From contig OY725492.1 of NCBI GenBank assembly GCA_963281255.1, forward strand, positions 4,839,571 through 4,903,570: a stretch of DNA of 64,000 bases, given 5' to 3'. A program made the translations under genes and the position numbers. Positions 30,895 to 41,249 of this stretch are shown here, piece by piece. The DNA comes from Aphrocallistes beatrix. Lineage: Eukaryota; Porifera; Hexactinellida; Sceptrulophora; Aphrocallistidae. Numbering within the stretch: position 1 is the first letter of the stretch; each line of letters starts with the position of its first letter. A model generated the notes under the pieces. That model saw nothing but the letters and a program-made list of their open reading frames with translations, was not told where the DNA came from and did no database searches.

Positions 30895-32133
30895 ATGGCA
30901 ACCAATATTCAAGATGTCGCCCCTTACGACACAAACGAGCATTTTGATCGCATCGCCGCTCTAATCCAACAAACCTTCAATGTCCAGATTGAGCAGCTGA
31001 TCAAGAGGAGGGACACTCTCTGTCAAGAAGTGGCACAACTCCGAGATGATTTTCACAGTAAAGAATCCGCTCGTGTGGCTGCGATTGAAAAGTTGGAAAG
31101 AACTCAGCAGCAAATGCAACAAATGAGCTTGAAGAGTAACATTAACCTCCCCGTCCACGAACAAGCAGGTCTCATGTACCAAGAAGCAAAGCAAAAGCTG
31201 TGTTTTCCCACCCCACTCCCCAACCTCTCCTTCTCCAGTCCCACCCTCTCCCTCCTTCAATCTCAGATAGAGCAGTTTGGGGAGGTAGTCCAGCTGAAAG
31301 CACCGAAATACTCTGAAAAGAAACAACCCATCCTAACCGCTGGGAAGAAAGGGAAAGGTGAGAAAGAGCTTAATGGTATTGGACTGTCACTAGATGAAGT
31401 TAATGAGAAGGTGTATATAGCGGATTATAGCAACCATCTCGTACAGGTACTGTCCTTCCAAGGAGAGTTCCTATCTCACTTTGGAGAGGAAGTACTATCC
31501 CAGCCTTGGGGAATATCAGTCAGTGATGATTACATCTTCGTTACAGACTATGGTAGTCACACGCTATTCCAGTTCTGTAAGAACAGCCACCAACTACTCA
31601 ACAGAGCTGGTGGTGAGGGGAGTAATGAAGGACAGCTGTCTTGTCCACGAGGATTAAGTGTGGACTGTAATGGAGACGTGTTTGTAGCTGACCAATTGAA
31701 CGACAGAGTATCCGTATTCTCTAACCTCCTACATCACAAGCACACTATCGGACAAGGATCGCTATCTCACCCTCATGACGTAAAACTAACGGCAGATAAA
31801 GTGGTGGTGCTAGATAGGAGTCCTAACTGCATCCACTTCTTCTCCAGAAGTGGAGACCTCCTTACCTCCTGCGTGTCTCAGGGAGAAGGACAGGAATGTT
31901 TGGTTTATGAACCTTGGTTCTTCTGTCTGGACTGTGAGCAGAATATCATCGTTAGTGACTTCTACCACGATGTGATAAAGATACTCTCTAACTCCAGGGA
32001 GCTACTGCACACCATTGGAAGGGATGGGAAAGGAAAAGGAGAATTCATTTTTCCATATGGTATTTCCATTTCTAAATCTGGAATTTTGTTTGTGTTGTCC
32101 GATAATCTCAATCATCCTCTACAATTGTTTTGA
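30895..32133 (+). CDS. Coiled-coil plus NHL-propeller protein (NHL copy 3)
   Basis: 412 aa, intact and intronless, same layout as the copy at 18081. Blade-loop residues specific to this copy: IADYSNHLVQ, LSQPWGIS, VTDYGSHTLF, LSCPRGLSVDCNG, VADQLNDRVS, LSHPHDVKL, VLDRSPNCIH, LVYEPWFF, VSDFYHDVIK. The coiled-coil and linker are nearly identical to those at 41961 and 56870 (NLPVHEQAGLMYQEAKQKLC). The protein ends DNLNHPLQLF. An AIG1-like exon follows after about 420 bp. Confidence 0.87.
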   Translation: MATNIQDVAPYDTNEHFDRIAALIQQTFNVQIEQLIKRRDTLCQEVAQLRDDFHSKESARVAAIEKLERTQQQMQQMSLKSNINLPVHEQAGLMYQEAKQKLCFPTPLPNLSFSSPTLSLLQSQIEQFGEVVQLKAPKYSEKKQPILTAGKKGKGEKELNGIGLSLDEVNEKVYIADYSNHLVQVLSFQGEFLSHFGEEVLSQPWGISVSDDYIFVTDYGSHTLFQFCKNSHQLLNRAGGEGSNEGQLSCPRGLSVDCNGDVFVADQLNDRVSVFSNLLHHKHTIGQGSLSHPHDVKLTADKVVVLDRSPNCIHFFSRSGDLLTSCVSQGEGQECLVYEPWFFCLDCEQNIIVSDFYHDVIKILSNSRELLHTIGRDGKGKGEFIFPYGISISKSGILFVLSDNLNHPLQLF

Positions 32134-32554
32134 ATTTGCTATTGTTGAATTGTTTTTATTTTTGTTTGCAATTTGTTTACGTTTTTGTTATTTGAATATT
32201 ATTATACAATTAATCAGGATATTTAATGTTTAAACTCTATTTATTTTCTAAATTTGGGAGATATTCTAGATAGAAATTTTACAAATCGATTCCTGCTCTA
32301 TAGCAATGTTCTCTGATTGAGACAAAGTTTCTCTTGAATTGATAAACCTTCCACTGTAACGTTACAACACATCATTGTCCTAGCACATAGTTTAGTGAAG
32401 AGTTAGCATTGAAGGATATTTGAAGTAATGAATCGGGGATACTGACAATTCGTGACATTCTTGTAGCGATGTCACGAAGTGTCTAAAATTAGAACTCTCA
32501 TTTCCCGATTAATGAAACAGGCGCCTTCTGACTCCAAGTTCTATAATTAGCTAC
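32134..32554 (+). other. Spacer between NHL and AIG1-like exon
   Basis: Copy-specific AT-rich trailer to about 32270, then the conserved block TTCTCTTGAATTGATAAACC, CCACTGTAACGTTACA, GACAATTCGTGACATTCTTG and AACAGGCGCCTTCTGACTCC up to the ATG. Probably the former promoter and leader of the AIG1-like gene. Confidence 0.5.
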
Positions 32555-33058
32555 ATGTCAGCTGGTCCATCCCAGAAGCGCCGCCAGCCGCCTGAGCTGG
32601 TCCCAGACGGGAGAGAGGGAGAAGAGGAACTGTGGGACTCTAGTTCCAGCTGTGAGGAGGACTCAGACTCAGTTCCAATTGGAACTAGAAGTGTGAGCAA
32701 GCGGGCTTCTCCTCTGATTGAGAGCTCATTCCACTGCTTCAGCCTGATGGTCTACATCGGGATCAAGACCTACGAATCCACCGTCTTCAAGTCCATCCCT
32801 GAGAAAGAGCTCCGCGACACATTCTCCATCTGGTACACGTTTGGTGGCAGATGGAAGTTCCTCACATTTATCAATGTGATTAGTGCGCCATCTCGTGGTG
32901 TCCAGGACACTACGACACAATTCTATTTCTATTTTCTGAAGCTGAATATTCTGGTGAAGACAGCATTGCTTGAATGCCAGTCAACTCGTAGTGATATATT
33001 CCAACTCATCCCAAGTTTAATTCCATTGATGGTTATAATGGTCCACTGTTACAACTGA
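32555..33058 (+). pseudogene. AIG1/ADTRP-like 5' exon (copy 2), truncated gene
   Basis: Open for 167 codons. An acidic, serine-rich N-terminus (GREGEEELWDSSSSCEEDSD) precedes a probable first membrane segment, SFHCFSLMVYIGIKTYES, and then YTFGGRWKFLTFINV. The last motif matches the start of FAR-17a/AIG1 proteins, which are membrane threonine hydrolases of fatty-acid esters of hydroxy fatty acids. GTTAGT right after INV is a good splice donor (about 32877), so residues past this point (QDTTTQFYFYFLKLNILV onward) probably read through an intron. The remaining AIG1 exons with the catalytic residues are absent; a Penelope-like element lies there instead. Confidence 0.6.
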
Positions 33059-33059
33059 A

Positions 33060-35548
33060 ACCCCAAATAGGGACGAGTTGGTATGCATCTTCTCACTAAT
33101 TTCGTTTTGTTATCTTCACAGTTAGGCTTCCAGAGGCAAGAGGGGTGGAGGTTGGTAGAGGCTAGGTAAAGGTGGAGTCTATGTTTGGTTTTGTAGTGGA
33201 GTAAGTAGAGGCATCTGTATCTTGAGCAAGGGATAACAGGAATGGGGAGGGAGGTGTTTATGAGTGGATAGTAGGAGGTGCATAGGTTACATTGGTAGGT
33301 AGGGCATGGGTAGACAGAGTGAATAGGGTCTGTGTAGGGAGGATGGTATGTAATTTGGGATTTCAGGGGGGAAAGGCCCGTCTTTGGGATCAACCGGAAG
33401 GGTTCCTTAATGAGGGGGGTGAGTTGCTTGATGGTGGGCGCGTGTGGGAGAACTGATACTTTATAATTGGAAGGCGTGGAGGTGGGTTGGATTGTCTTAT
33501 TCTTGGGAAGTAAACTGCCGTTGTGAGGTTTGTTATGGTGGATTGGTAGTCGTGGCCTGAACATTGTAGGGCGGGGAGGTACTTTGGAATGAGGTGGTTG
33601 AGGGTGTCCGAGGGCTTTGTACCGATTTGGGAGGCGCGGGAAGCTGATCCTAGATAGGCTTTTTCTACCAGTTTGTTGGAGGGGTGGTAAGGATGTGGGT
33701 GGAGAGGGACCGGTTGGCGGTAGGGTTAGATGGTTGGGGAGAATGAGTGGGTGTCAGGGTTGTAAATGGCGTCCTGGGTTTCGTTTGGGGTAGTGAGCTT
33801 AAGGTTGTAGGGGGATAGCGGGAGGTCGTTGATGGGGTAAGTGGCTGTGGCGTCGTCGAAATACAGTGTGAGCGTTTCGCCTGGTGGTGGGTGATAATCC
33901 TTGAGTAAATAGGCTGTAGCCATGTGGGCAAGTTCGGGGGCTAGGGTGAGACCCAGGTGGTATATAGATTTTCCTTCGGTTATAAAGTTGTCATTTAGGA
34001 GTTTGGTTAGCAGTTTGAGTTCCTGTTTGAAGGTGGGATAGTAGTAGGTGAACGCGTCTATGATTAGGTTGTGTGGGGTGGAGAGATAAAATTGCTCGAT
34101 GTCGCCTGTGTAGAGGGAAGGTGGGGGGCCATGTTAGCGATTGTTGATAGTTTCGTAAATATCCGAGGTTAGGAAGGGACTTGCGTTTATAATGGGTGTA
34201 AGGAGGGGTCGTAAGAAGTTTGCACAGAGGCAAGAGATGGAGACCTTGTGGTTTAGAATGGGGCGTACTATGGGTAGAAGGGTGCTGGGGGTTTGATTGT
34301 AGGTATAGATTTCGGGGTAGGGGGTGGTGGAGGTAGTAAAGGCTGGTTTATGGGTTTTGACCTTGAAATAAAAGGTTGGGGGCGAGAGTCTGTGGTGTTA
34401 GTCTTCATGAAGGGGTCAATTTGGATTAGAGCAGTAAAGAGGTCATCGAAGGCGACTAGGTAGTCCGCGGGGTGGACTAGGGTGGCTTTTGAGTGGATGT
34501 AGGAATTATAGAGGCCTGTGAGTGTGTCGTTTTCTATTATCACGAGTCTGGGGCCTTTATCTGCTGTATGGAGGCTGCATTCGCATTGCTTTATTTGCCT
34601 TTTAAAACGGGAAAGGAGGCGTTTGAAGGTTCGATATGTCTGGGAATGGGAGGTGGGTATGTTGAATCGAGTTACCGGAGGGGTGTTTGTAGAAAGTTTT
34701 TGTGAGAAGGGGGTAATGAAGGGGGCTGGGGATGGTTCTTGGGGAAGTTGAAAAGTTGTTCCGTACTGCATGAGAGTTTGGAGGGTTGTAGTCAGGGTTA
34801 GTGGGGTGGTTGAAGGGGTGAAGACTGGAGGGGGTTTGTAAGTGAGATCGGTGGGGATGTCTTGCGGAGGTTCGATTTGTTTGTGGTTGTTAGTGAGGAG
34901 GCGCGGGGGGCGCCTGGTTTGGGGGAGATGTTGAGCTGGTGCGGCAGCGTAAGTGTGGGTAACTGGACCAGGGGTGGGTTGTGTATGCGTAAGGAGTGGA
35001 GTATGTCTTATGTAAGTCTGGAGGAGGGTAGCTAGAAATCTGGTAGCCATTTCTTTATCTGTTAGGTGCAGTATACCCTGAATGGTTAGGTACTGGGATG
35101 TAGCGAATTGGGGGAGATTTATAATGGGGAGAGGGTCGGAAGAGAATGCGGCCTCGGTAGGTGGGGTAGGGCTTGGAGCAAGGAGGTTGTGAAGGCCGTA
35201 GGCCTTGGCCTGTTTTGTATAAGGGGTTGGCTGGGTGGTGTGGGCAGTGTATTTGACTTCATTTGGTACGTCAAGATTGGAGAGTTCGTATGTATAGGCG
35301 ATTAGGAGGTTAACTAGGAATGAGATGAGACTGCGGGGGACTGACCTGAGAATGGCGTCTGTAGATTGAGCAATTGCAAGGGATTGGTCAGAGGGGAGTA
35401 TGTCTGTGAGGGGGTCATACACGAATTGATATTGGGTTGATGTTAGGATGGTAGAAAGGTGGTGTGGAATTTACGTGGGTGGTAAGGGGGTATGTTGATT
35501 GTGTTGGGTGGTTGTTTTCCCGCGTGGAGGTTGATGGAATGGGATGGA
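33060..35548 (-). mobile_element. Penelope-like retroelement, copy A (degenerate)
   Basis: On the minus strand, from right to left: a 384-aa ORF with TADKGPRLVIIEND; then RPILNHKVSISCLCANFL in another frame, a Penelope reverse-transcriptase motif; YTGDIEQFYLSTP; LTLAPELAHMATAYLL; and the catalytic LTLYFDDATATYP. C-terminal segments with CPTYQCNLC follow near 33290. The GIPMG motif seen in copy B is lost by a short deletion. Several frameshifts break the polyprotein. I do not see a clear GIY-YIG endonuclease. The element joins the AIG1-like exon at its 3' side and truncated NHL copy 4 at its 5' side. Confidence 0.75.
34268..35422 (-). CDS. Penelope-like ORF, N-terminal region and start of reverse transcriptase
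   Basis: A 384-codon open frame starting MYDPLTDILPSDQSLAIAQ. The first ~250 residues are threonine- and proline-rich and unrecognised. At about 255-330 FKRLLSRFKRQIKQCECSLH, then TADKGPRLVIIENDTLTGLY, matches the entry to Penelope-type reverse transcriptases. The frame stops at FYP, just before the RPI motif that continues in another frame. Identical in the second copy at 60181. A fragment of a broken element, not a host gene. Confidence 0.65.
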   Translation of the reverse strand: MYDPLTDILPSDQSLAIAQSTDAILRSVPRSLISFLVNLLIAYTYELSNLDVPNEVKYTAHTTQPTPYTKQAKAYGLHNLLAPSPTPPTEAAFSSDPLPIINLPQFATSQYLTIQGILHLTDKEMATRFLATLLQTYIRHTPLLTHTQPTPGPVTHTYAAAPAQHLPQTRRPPRLLTNNHKQIEPPQDIPTDLTYKPPPVFTPSTTPLTLTTTLQTLMQYGTTFQLPQEPSPAPFITPFSQKLSTNTPPVTRFNIPTSHSQTYRTFKRLLSRFKRQIKQCECSLHTADKGPRLVIIENDTLTGLYNSYIHSKATLVHPADYLVAFDDLFTALIQIDPFMKTNTTDSRPQPFISRSKPINQPLLPPPPPTPKSIPTIKPPAPFYP

Positions 35549-36390
35549 AATCTCTTGATGAAGTTAATGAGAAGGTGTATATAGCAGACACTAACAACAA
35601 ACGCGTCCAGGTACTGTCCTTCCAAGGAGAGTTCCTATCTCACTTTGGAGGGGAAGTACTGTCCGAACCTTGGGGAATTTCAGTCCGTGGGGATCACATC
35701 TTCGTTACAAACTATGGTAGTCACACGCTATTCCAGTCCAGTAAGAACAGCCACCAACTACTCAACAAAGCTGGTGGTAGGGGGATGAATGAAGGACAGC
35801 TATCTAGTCCACTGGGATTAAGTGTGGACTGGAATGGTGACGTGTTTGTAGCTGAGCGATGGAACAACAGAGTATCCGTGTTCTCTAACCTCCTACACTA
35901 CAAGCACACTATTGGACATGGATCGCTATCATTTCCTTATGACGTAAAGCTAACAACAGATAAAGTGGTGGTACTAGACTTAAGTCCCAATTGCATCCAC
36001 TTCTTCTCCAGAAGTGGAGACCTCCTTACCTCCTGCGTGTCTCAGGGATATAGACAGGAATGTTTGGTATGTAGACCTTACTTCTTCTGTCTGGACTGTG
36101 AGCAGAATATCCTCGTTAGTGACTGCTACCACGATGTGATCAAGATACTCTCTACTCCGGGGAGCTACTACAAACCATTGGAAGGGAAGGGAAAGGAAAA
36201 GGAGAATTTACGTTTCCATATGGTATTGCCATTTCTAAATCTGGAATTTTGTTTGTATTGTCTGAGAATCCCAATCATTCTCTGCAACTGTTTTGAATTA
36301 ACTATTGTTATATTGTTTTTTGTTGTAATTTGTCTACGTTTTTGTTGTTTGTGTATTATCACGCAATTAATCGGAATATTTAATGTTTAA
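35464..36390 (+). pseudogene. NHL copy 4: 5'-truncated, joined to Penelope-like sequence, frameshifted end
   Basis: Open for 308 codons, but the first ~29 are antisense Penelope-like sequence; NHL homology starts only at SLDEVNEKVYIADTNNKR (about 35549). The coiled-coil is missing. Blade loops: LSEPWGIS, VTNYGSHTLF, LSSPLGLSVDWNG, VAERWNNRVS, LSFPYDVKL, VLDLSPNCIH, LVCRPYFF, VSDCYHDVIK. A single-base deletion near 36151 (CTCTACTCC instead of CTCTAACTCC) changes the frame, so the last blade is replaced by a hydrophobic read-through to 36390. Identical in its copy at 61377, so both lesions predate the duplication. Confidence 0.85.
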
Positions 36391-36711
36391 ACTCTATTTA
36401 TTTCCTAAATTTGAGAGATATTCTAGATAGAAATTTTACAAATTTATTCCTGCTCTATACCAATGTTCACTGATTGAGACAAAGTTTCTCTTGAATTGAT
36501 AAACCTTCCACTATAACGTTACAATACATCATTGTCCTAGCACATAATTTAGTGAAGAGTTAGCATTGAAGGATATTTGAAGTAATGAATCGGGGATACT
36601 GACAATTCGTGACATTCTTGTAGCGATGTCACGAAGTGTCTAAAATTAGAACTCTCATTTCCCGATTAATGAAACAGGCGCCATATGTCTCCAAGTTCTA
36701 TAATTAGCTAC

Positions 36712-37263
36712 ATGTCAGCTGATCCATCCCAGAAGCGCCGCCAGCCGCCTGAGCTGGTCCCAGACGGGAGAGAGGGAGAAGAGGAACTGTGGGACTCTAG
36801 TTCCAGTTCTGAGGAGGACTCAGACTCAGTTCCAATTGGAACTAGAACTGTGACCAAGCGGGCTTCTCCTCTGATTGAGAGCTCATTCCACTGCTTCAGC
36901 CTGATGGTCTACATCGGGATCAAGACCTACGAATCCACCGTCTTCAAGTCCATCCCTGAGAAAGAGCTCCGCGACACATTCTCCATCTGGTACACGTTTG
37001 GTGGCAGATGGAAGTTCCTCACATTTATCAATGTGGTTAGTGGTGTCCAGGACACTACGACACAATTCTATTTCTATTTTCTGAAGCTGAATATTCTGGT
37101 GAAGACAGCATTGCTTGAATCCCAGTCAACTCGTAGTAATATATTCCAACTCATCCCAAGTTTAATTCCATTGATGGTTTTTGGTCTTATGTGTTTTGCT
37201 ATGCGATTGAAGTGTTTGGTGTCGCATAGGCAAGAGAGGTGGAGGTTGGTAGAGGTTAGGTAA
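36712..37263 (+). pseudogene. AIG1/ADTRP-like 5' exon (copy 3), truncated gene
   Basis: MSADPSQKRRQPPELVPDGR to TFGGRWKFLTFINVV as in copy 2; an in-frame ATG also exists at 36685 in this copy only. SSSSSEEDSD replaces SSSSCEEDSD. The CGCCATCTC segment after GTTAGTG is absent, so the read-through goes VVSGVQDTTTQ. The frame continues into Penelope-like sequence and ends at 37263. The downstream exons of an AIG1 gene are missing. Confidence 0.55.
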
Positions 37264-38880
37264 AGGTGGAGTTAATGTTTGATTTGTAGTGGAGTAAGTA
37301 GAGGCATCTGTATCTTGAGCAAGGGATAACAGGAATGGGGAGGGAGGTGTTTATGAGTGGATAGTAGGAAGTGCATAGGTTACATTGGTAAGTAGGGCAT
37401 GGGTAGAAGTGAATAGGGTCTGTGTAGGGAGGATGGTAGGTAATTTGGGGTTTCAGGGGGGAAAGTCCCGTCTTTGGGATCAACCGGAAGGGTTCCTTAA
37501 TGAGGGGGGTGAGTTGCTTGATGGTGGGCGCGTGTGGGAGAACTGATACTTTATAATTGGAAGGCGTGGAGGTGGGTTGGACTGTCTTATTCTTGGGAAG
37601 TAAACTGCCGTTGTGAGGTTTGTTATGGTGGATTGGTAGTCGTGGCCTGAACATTGTAGGGCGGGGAGGTACTTTAGAATGAGGTGGTTGATGGTGTCCG
37701 AGGGCTTTGTACCGATTTGGGAGGCGCGGGAAGCTGATCCTAGATAAGCTTTTTCTACCAGTTTGTTGGAGGGGTGGTAAGAGTGTGGGTGGAGAGGGAC
37801 CGGTTGGCATAGGGTTGGATGGTTGGGGAGAATGAGTGGGTGTCAGGGTTGTAAATGGCGTCCTGGGTTTCGTTTGGGGGTAGTGAGCTTAGGATTGTAG
37901 GGGGACCCTTACCCCTTCAACGTAAGTGGCTGTGGCGTCGTCGAAATACACTGTGAGCGTATCGCCTGGTGGTGGGTGATAATCCTTGAGTAAATAGGCT
38001 GTAGCCATGCGGGCAAGTTCGGGGGCTAGGGTGAGACCCATCGGGATGCCTAGATCGCCCAGGTGGTATATAGATTTTCCTTCGGTTATAAAGTTGTAAT
38101 TTAGGAGTTTGGTTAGCAGTTTGAGTTCCTGTTTGAAGGTGGGATAGTAGTAGGTGAACGCGTCTATGATTAGGTTGTGTGGGGTGGAGGGATAAAATTG
38201 CTCGATGTCGCCTGTGTAGAGGGAAGGTGGCCCCCCACCTTCCCTCTACACAGGCGACATCGAGCAATTTTATCCCTCCACCCCACACAACCTATTTACC
38301 GCCTTTAACGCATAGGTCATAGACCTTGATGGCTTTATTAAATTGGCCATATACGAGAAATTGGTCCTGGTCCGAGAGGGGCGTTATGGTAGATTGGGAG
38401 AAGAGTGCTCGCTTGGTAGGGAGAGGAGAGAAGGGGCACGCTATTCGTTCCGTATGGTTTGGGTTGCCTCCAGTGATATGGCTAAATATTGTTTCTGTGA
38501 TGGTTTGGAGGTCGGGGGGAGGTCATTTAGGTATTGATTTACTGGTTTGCCTCGTGTTTGGATAGTGAAAGGGTGTGGGTACTTTGTTTGAGCTGCTCCT
38601 AGTATGTTGGAAATGGTGAGGCAGCGGGCGCAGGGAAGGTTTGCTTGTGGGGCAGGTTGGGTGGTAGGTATGCGTGGGGGGCGCCTGGTTTGGGGGAGAT
38701 GTTGAGCTGGTGCGGCAGCGTAAGTGTGGGTAACTGGACCAGGGGTGGATTGTGTATGCGTAAGGAGTGGAGTATGTCTTATGTAAGTCTGGAGGAGGGT
38801 AGCTAGAAATCTGGTAGCCATTTCTTTATCTGTTAGGTGCAGTATACCCTGAATGGTTAGGTACTGGGATGTAGCGAATT
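37190..38880 (-). mobile_element. Penelope-like retroelement, copy B, rearranged
   Basis: The minus strand carries the C-terminal part (37256-37810), then, before an inverted junction, YHLGDLGIPMGLTLAPELAR with ATAYLLKDYHPPPGDTLTVY and FDDATATY, i.e. the reverse-transcriptase GIPMG and Y-F-D-D motifs complete. At 38172-38293 the sequence turns back on itself. Beyond it a different piece (38441-38821, minus) has CARCLTISNILGAAQTKYPH, a C..C motif of Penelope C-terminal regions, fused to LLTDKEMATRFLATLLQTYI from the N-terminal region. The order of pieces is therefore scrambled. Confidence 0.75.
38172..38293. repeat. Inverted junction (palindrome) inside Penelope-like copy B
   Basis: Arms of 59 bp (AGGTTGTGTGGGGTGGAGGG and onward) meet at a CCCC spacer (38231-38234) and are exact complements as far as I can read. 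The arms are the same Penelope-like segment in two orientations. Confidence 0.9.
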
Positions 38881-39169
38881 GGGGACAATCCCAATAATTC
38901 TCTACAATTGTTTTGAATTTATTGTTGTTATTTATATTATTCTATATTTATGAATAGAATTGTTTTTGAGTATTATATTTGTTAGAGTTTTACTGCACAT
39001 CCAATTAAATTACTAATGTTTGAACTCGGTTTATCTACTCCAATTTTAATGTCAGCAATCTGAACTAAAGTAGCAATCTAAATATAGTATATCGCATACA
39101 GAAATAGAATTTGTATATGGAGAATTTCTTTGTACAGTTGGAGATCTATTTTAGTTGGAAAGGTGTGAA
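38881..39169 (+). pseudogene. Last codons and 3' flank of an NHL gene
   Basis: DNPNNSLQLF with stop TGA at 38884-38916, identical in type to the end of the copy at 41961, followed by its trailer (TTTATTGTTGTTATTTATATT). The rest of the gene has been replaced by Penelope-like copy B. Confidence 0.8.
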
Positions 39170-39517
39170 GTGGCTTTTAAGAACTACGCTTCCCGCCACG
39201 TGGTTCTGTCCTCCAGCAGTGTCAGAGCAGAAAGAGACCTAGCCTGACAGCTCTGGAGTCTGAGAGAGAGAAGAGCCTCCTCGAGATGTGTCCGCAGACA
39301 CTGGCAGAGCGGACTGCTCGGACAGATCCTAGAGAGGACAGAGGAGAGGACCATCGTAGAGACAGCTCTGCTCAACCTACGGGACGGTCTCCTCAGCTCT
39401 GAGTCTAGGACGCTAGAGGTGTTGGAGAGTTGTGCAGTGACCGGACAAGAATGTGAGGAAGAAAGCGAGGAAGATGTTCTCCTCCTACCAGCACAAGGTA
39501 GATGGAATGTGCTGTGA
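39170..39517 (+). pseudogene. HEAT-like cassette, copy 2
   Basis: Starts GTGGCTTTTAAGAACTACGC where an ATG would be expected. The frame reads AFKNYASRHVVLSSSSVRAE to a single TGA, then is open from GLLGQILERTEERTIVETAL through LLSSESRTLEVLESCAVTG. Here an extra G and, 60 bases later, a missing G swap the reading frame, giving an acidic end QECEEESEEDVLLLPAQG before the common WNVL stop. The copy at 54394 has the basic version instead. Probably not translated as it stands. Confidence 0.6.
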
Positions 39518-40148
39518 ATTCCTGGAGACATTCCTGTTGTTAAGCTGTGTGATGTTCTATTTGTGAACTCCTGTCTCCTGTTTCTTAAAGAATTCATTTG
39601 TTTATCTGCATGATTTTAATTAATTGAATAATGTCAACATCTGTTTATATCCTTCATAATGAAACCAAAGGAATTCTGACCAAAATATTTTGTTTTTTTG
39701 ACTGAACTCTCCTAGAGGCAGTATGAATGATTTATATTTGCACATAGTTCAAAGTATTATCGTGTTCTACGTACACTTTCGAAAAGGCGCTTGTTCGAAA
39801 GCTGGGTGCGTTTGGATGATATTTTTCTTCGCAGAATTATTTTTAGTGCTCTTCCTAGTATAGGAGATTGGTTATATAGTATTATATATAGTATTGGTGT
39901 GTACATTTAAGATGGATCTAATTCTTTGTATGGCGGCAGTGCTATTTTCATATTTCCATGAGTATTCCTATTTGATTAATACAAGGAATTCGCTTCACCA
40001 TTTTGTTTTAAATTCACATCTCAAACCTAAATTGCAATCCAGTAGAACCTCTATTTATGTTGCAGTTTCTCTGTATTCGGGAATCTTTATAAGTTAGGAA
40101 ATATCGAGCAATTGGAAATAGTTATGCTGACACATATTCAAATGCGAA
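39518..40148. other. No gene seen
   Basis: AT-rich sequence between the HEAT cassette and an ISG12 relic. ORFs are short and unsupported. TTCTACGTACACTTTCG and AAGGCGCTTGTTCGAAAGC near 39760-39805 resemble a repeat near 46740-46775. Confidence 0.4.
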
Positions 40149-40449
40149 ATGAACTACATTGATACATTGAAAAAAGCAGCTTTTATCGGGGCTGGTGCTG
40201 TCGCTGTGGTTGGAGGTGGTGATATCGTAGGTGCGTTATTAGCTCCTATCGCACTGCCAGCAGTTGGGTTTGGAGCGGCAGGAGTCACTGCAGGAAGTTG
40301 CAGGGTCTCTGTTCGCTTTGGCTCAGAGTGCTGGAGCTACTGGAGCAGCAGCTGCCATCGGAGCTAAAGCTGGATTCGGAGTCGGCACGGTTGTTGCCGG
40401 AAGTGATCTTCTTGGTTTTTTTGGGAAAGATCTCAAGAAAAATTCATAA
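40149..40449 (+). pseudogene. ISG12-like membrane domain, frameshifted
   Basis: Reads KKAAFIGAGAVAVVGGG, then DIVGALLAPIALPAVGFGAA and GVTAGS. A deletion of roughly 40 bp around 40298 removes the IAAAIQTP region and shifts frame. The other frame continues AGSLFALAQSAGATGAAAAI to GKDLKKNS and stop at 40449. No HEAT-like N-terminus is attached. Confidence 0.8.
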
Positions 40450-41249
40450 TTTCTTTAGCTACCTTGATTAGTGTGTTCTCCATACTAGTGTTACAAGTTT
40501 CATATTAGTTTAGTTTCGCTCTAATGCTCTTATAAAGTGTGACAATGTTCTAGATACATTCCTTGAAAAGTAGCAACATCTACATAATTATTTTGTTGTA
40601 TCTGTATTTGCTATTTGTTGGTTCTTTTGTTCTCAACTTCTCTATATGTATGTGTCACAAACATATTAAATCACTTAATTACTAATACCGTAAACTGGGG
40701 CGACTTTAGCCTAGGACGTGACTTTGTCCCATATTAGCAATTTTACTAAAATATACTCAAACTTAGAAATATTGCGGTTTAAATATCTGCAGATATATTG
40801 AGAGTTTCATTCAACATACGTATTATCAATGTAATTACATTAATTCATAAGTTTGAGTATATTTTCCAACAACGATCACAAACATATTAAATCACTTAAT
40901 TACTAGAATATGATTAAGTTTTGTCTGAAATGTAGATTAATGTCAAACGTACGCAAATCGGAACATAATATGTTTAAAACGACTGTAGTATACAGACAAA
41001 TACCCTACGAGTCAAGTTACTTAATGGAACTGCACTATCAGTCTATCGCAGAGTTTCACGCGGGCCGAATATAATAGTTTCCGGGCTCCGCGGGCCGGAA
41101 ATCTTGGAAGAAATCCCTGCGATGACAACCGAGACGATATTTTTAACTGTCACGAGGTAGCAATTAAGGAATACGAATTTCTATCAAAGACCCCAAAATG
41201 CCCCTCTAAGGCTGTATTTTAAATGGGATACCCGCTTGGTTCAATAACT
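40450..41249 (+). other. ISG12-type 3' flank with MITE relics
   Basis: The shared trailer is interrupted at about 40685-40875 by an insert beginning ACCGTAAACTGGGGCGACTT. It continues to the degraded left end of the hAT-like MITE at 41049 (GCAGAGTTTCACGCGGGCC). No gene. Confidence 0.55.

Larger units (their letters stand above)
33060..38087. repeat. Segmental duplication, first copy
   Basis: This block (Penelope-like copy A, truncated NHL copy 4, AIG1-like copy 3, start of Penelope-like copy B) repeats at 58973-64000. Every shared ORF is displaced by 25,913 bp (34268 to 60181, 35464 to 61377, 36712 to 62625), with only a handful of single-base changes seen and a 4-base indel near 37405. The second copy is cut by the window end. 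Confidence 0.92.

Noticed and set aside
30961-31326. Minus-strand ORFs over the NHL coiled coil (about 121 codons in several copies)
   Set aside because: They mirror the conserved coding strand and show no independent conservation. Frames shorten where the plus strand stays intact.
34493-34751. Plus-strand ORFs opposite the Penelope-like ORF
   Set aside because: Glycine/valine/arginine-rich shadows of a CT-rich coding strand; no family match that I recognise.
33060-35548. LTR retrotransposon or LINE
   Set aside because: No LTRs, protease, integrase or poly(A) tail. The RPI, GIPMG and YFDD motif set fits Penelope-like reverse transcriptase better.
39184-39597. 137-codon minus-strand ORF opposite the HEAT cassette, also at 43445
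   Set aside because: Shadow of the cassette. Composition is low-complexity Ser/Leu/Arg, and the frame is broken in the copies at 19591 and 54394.
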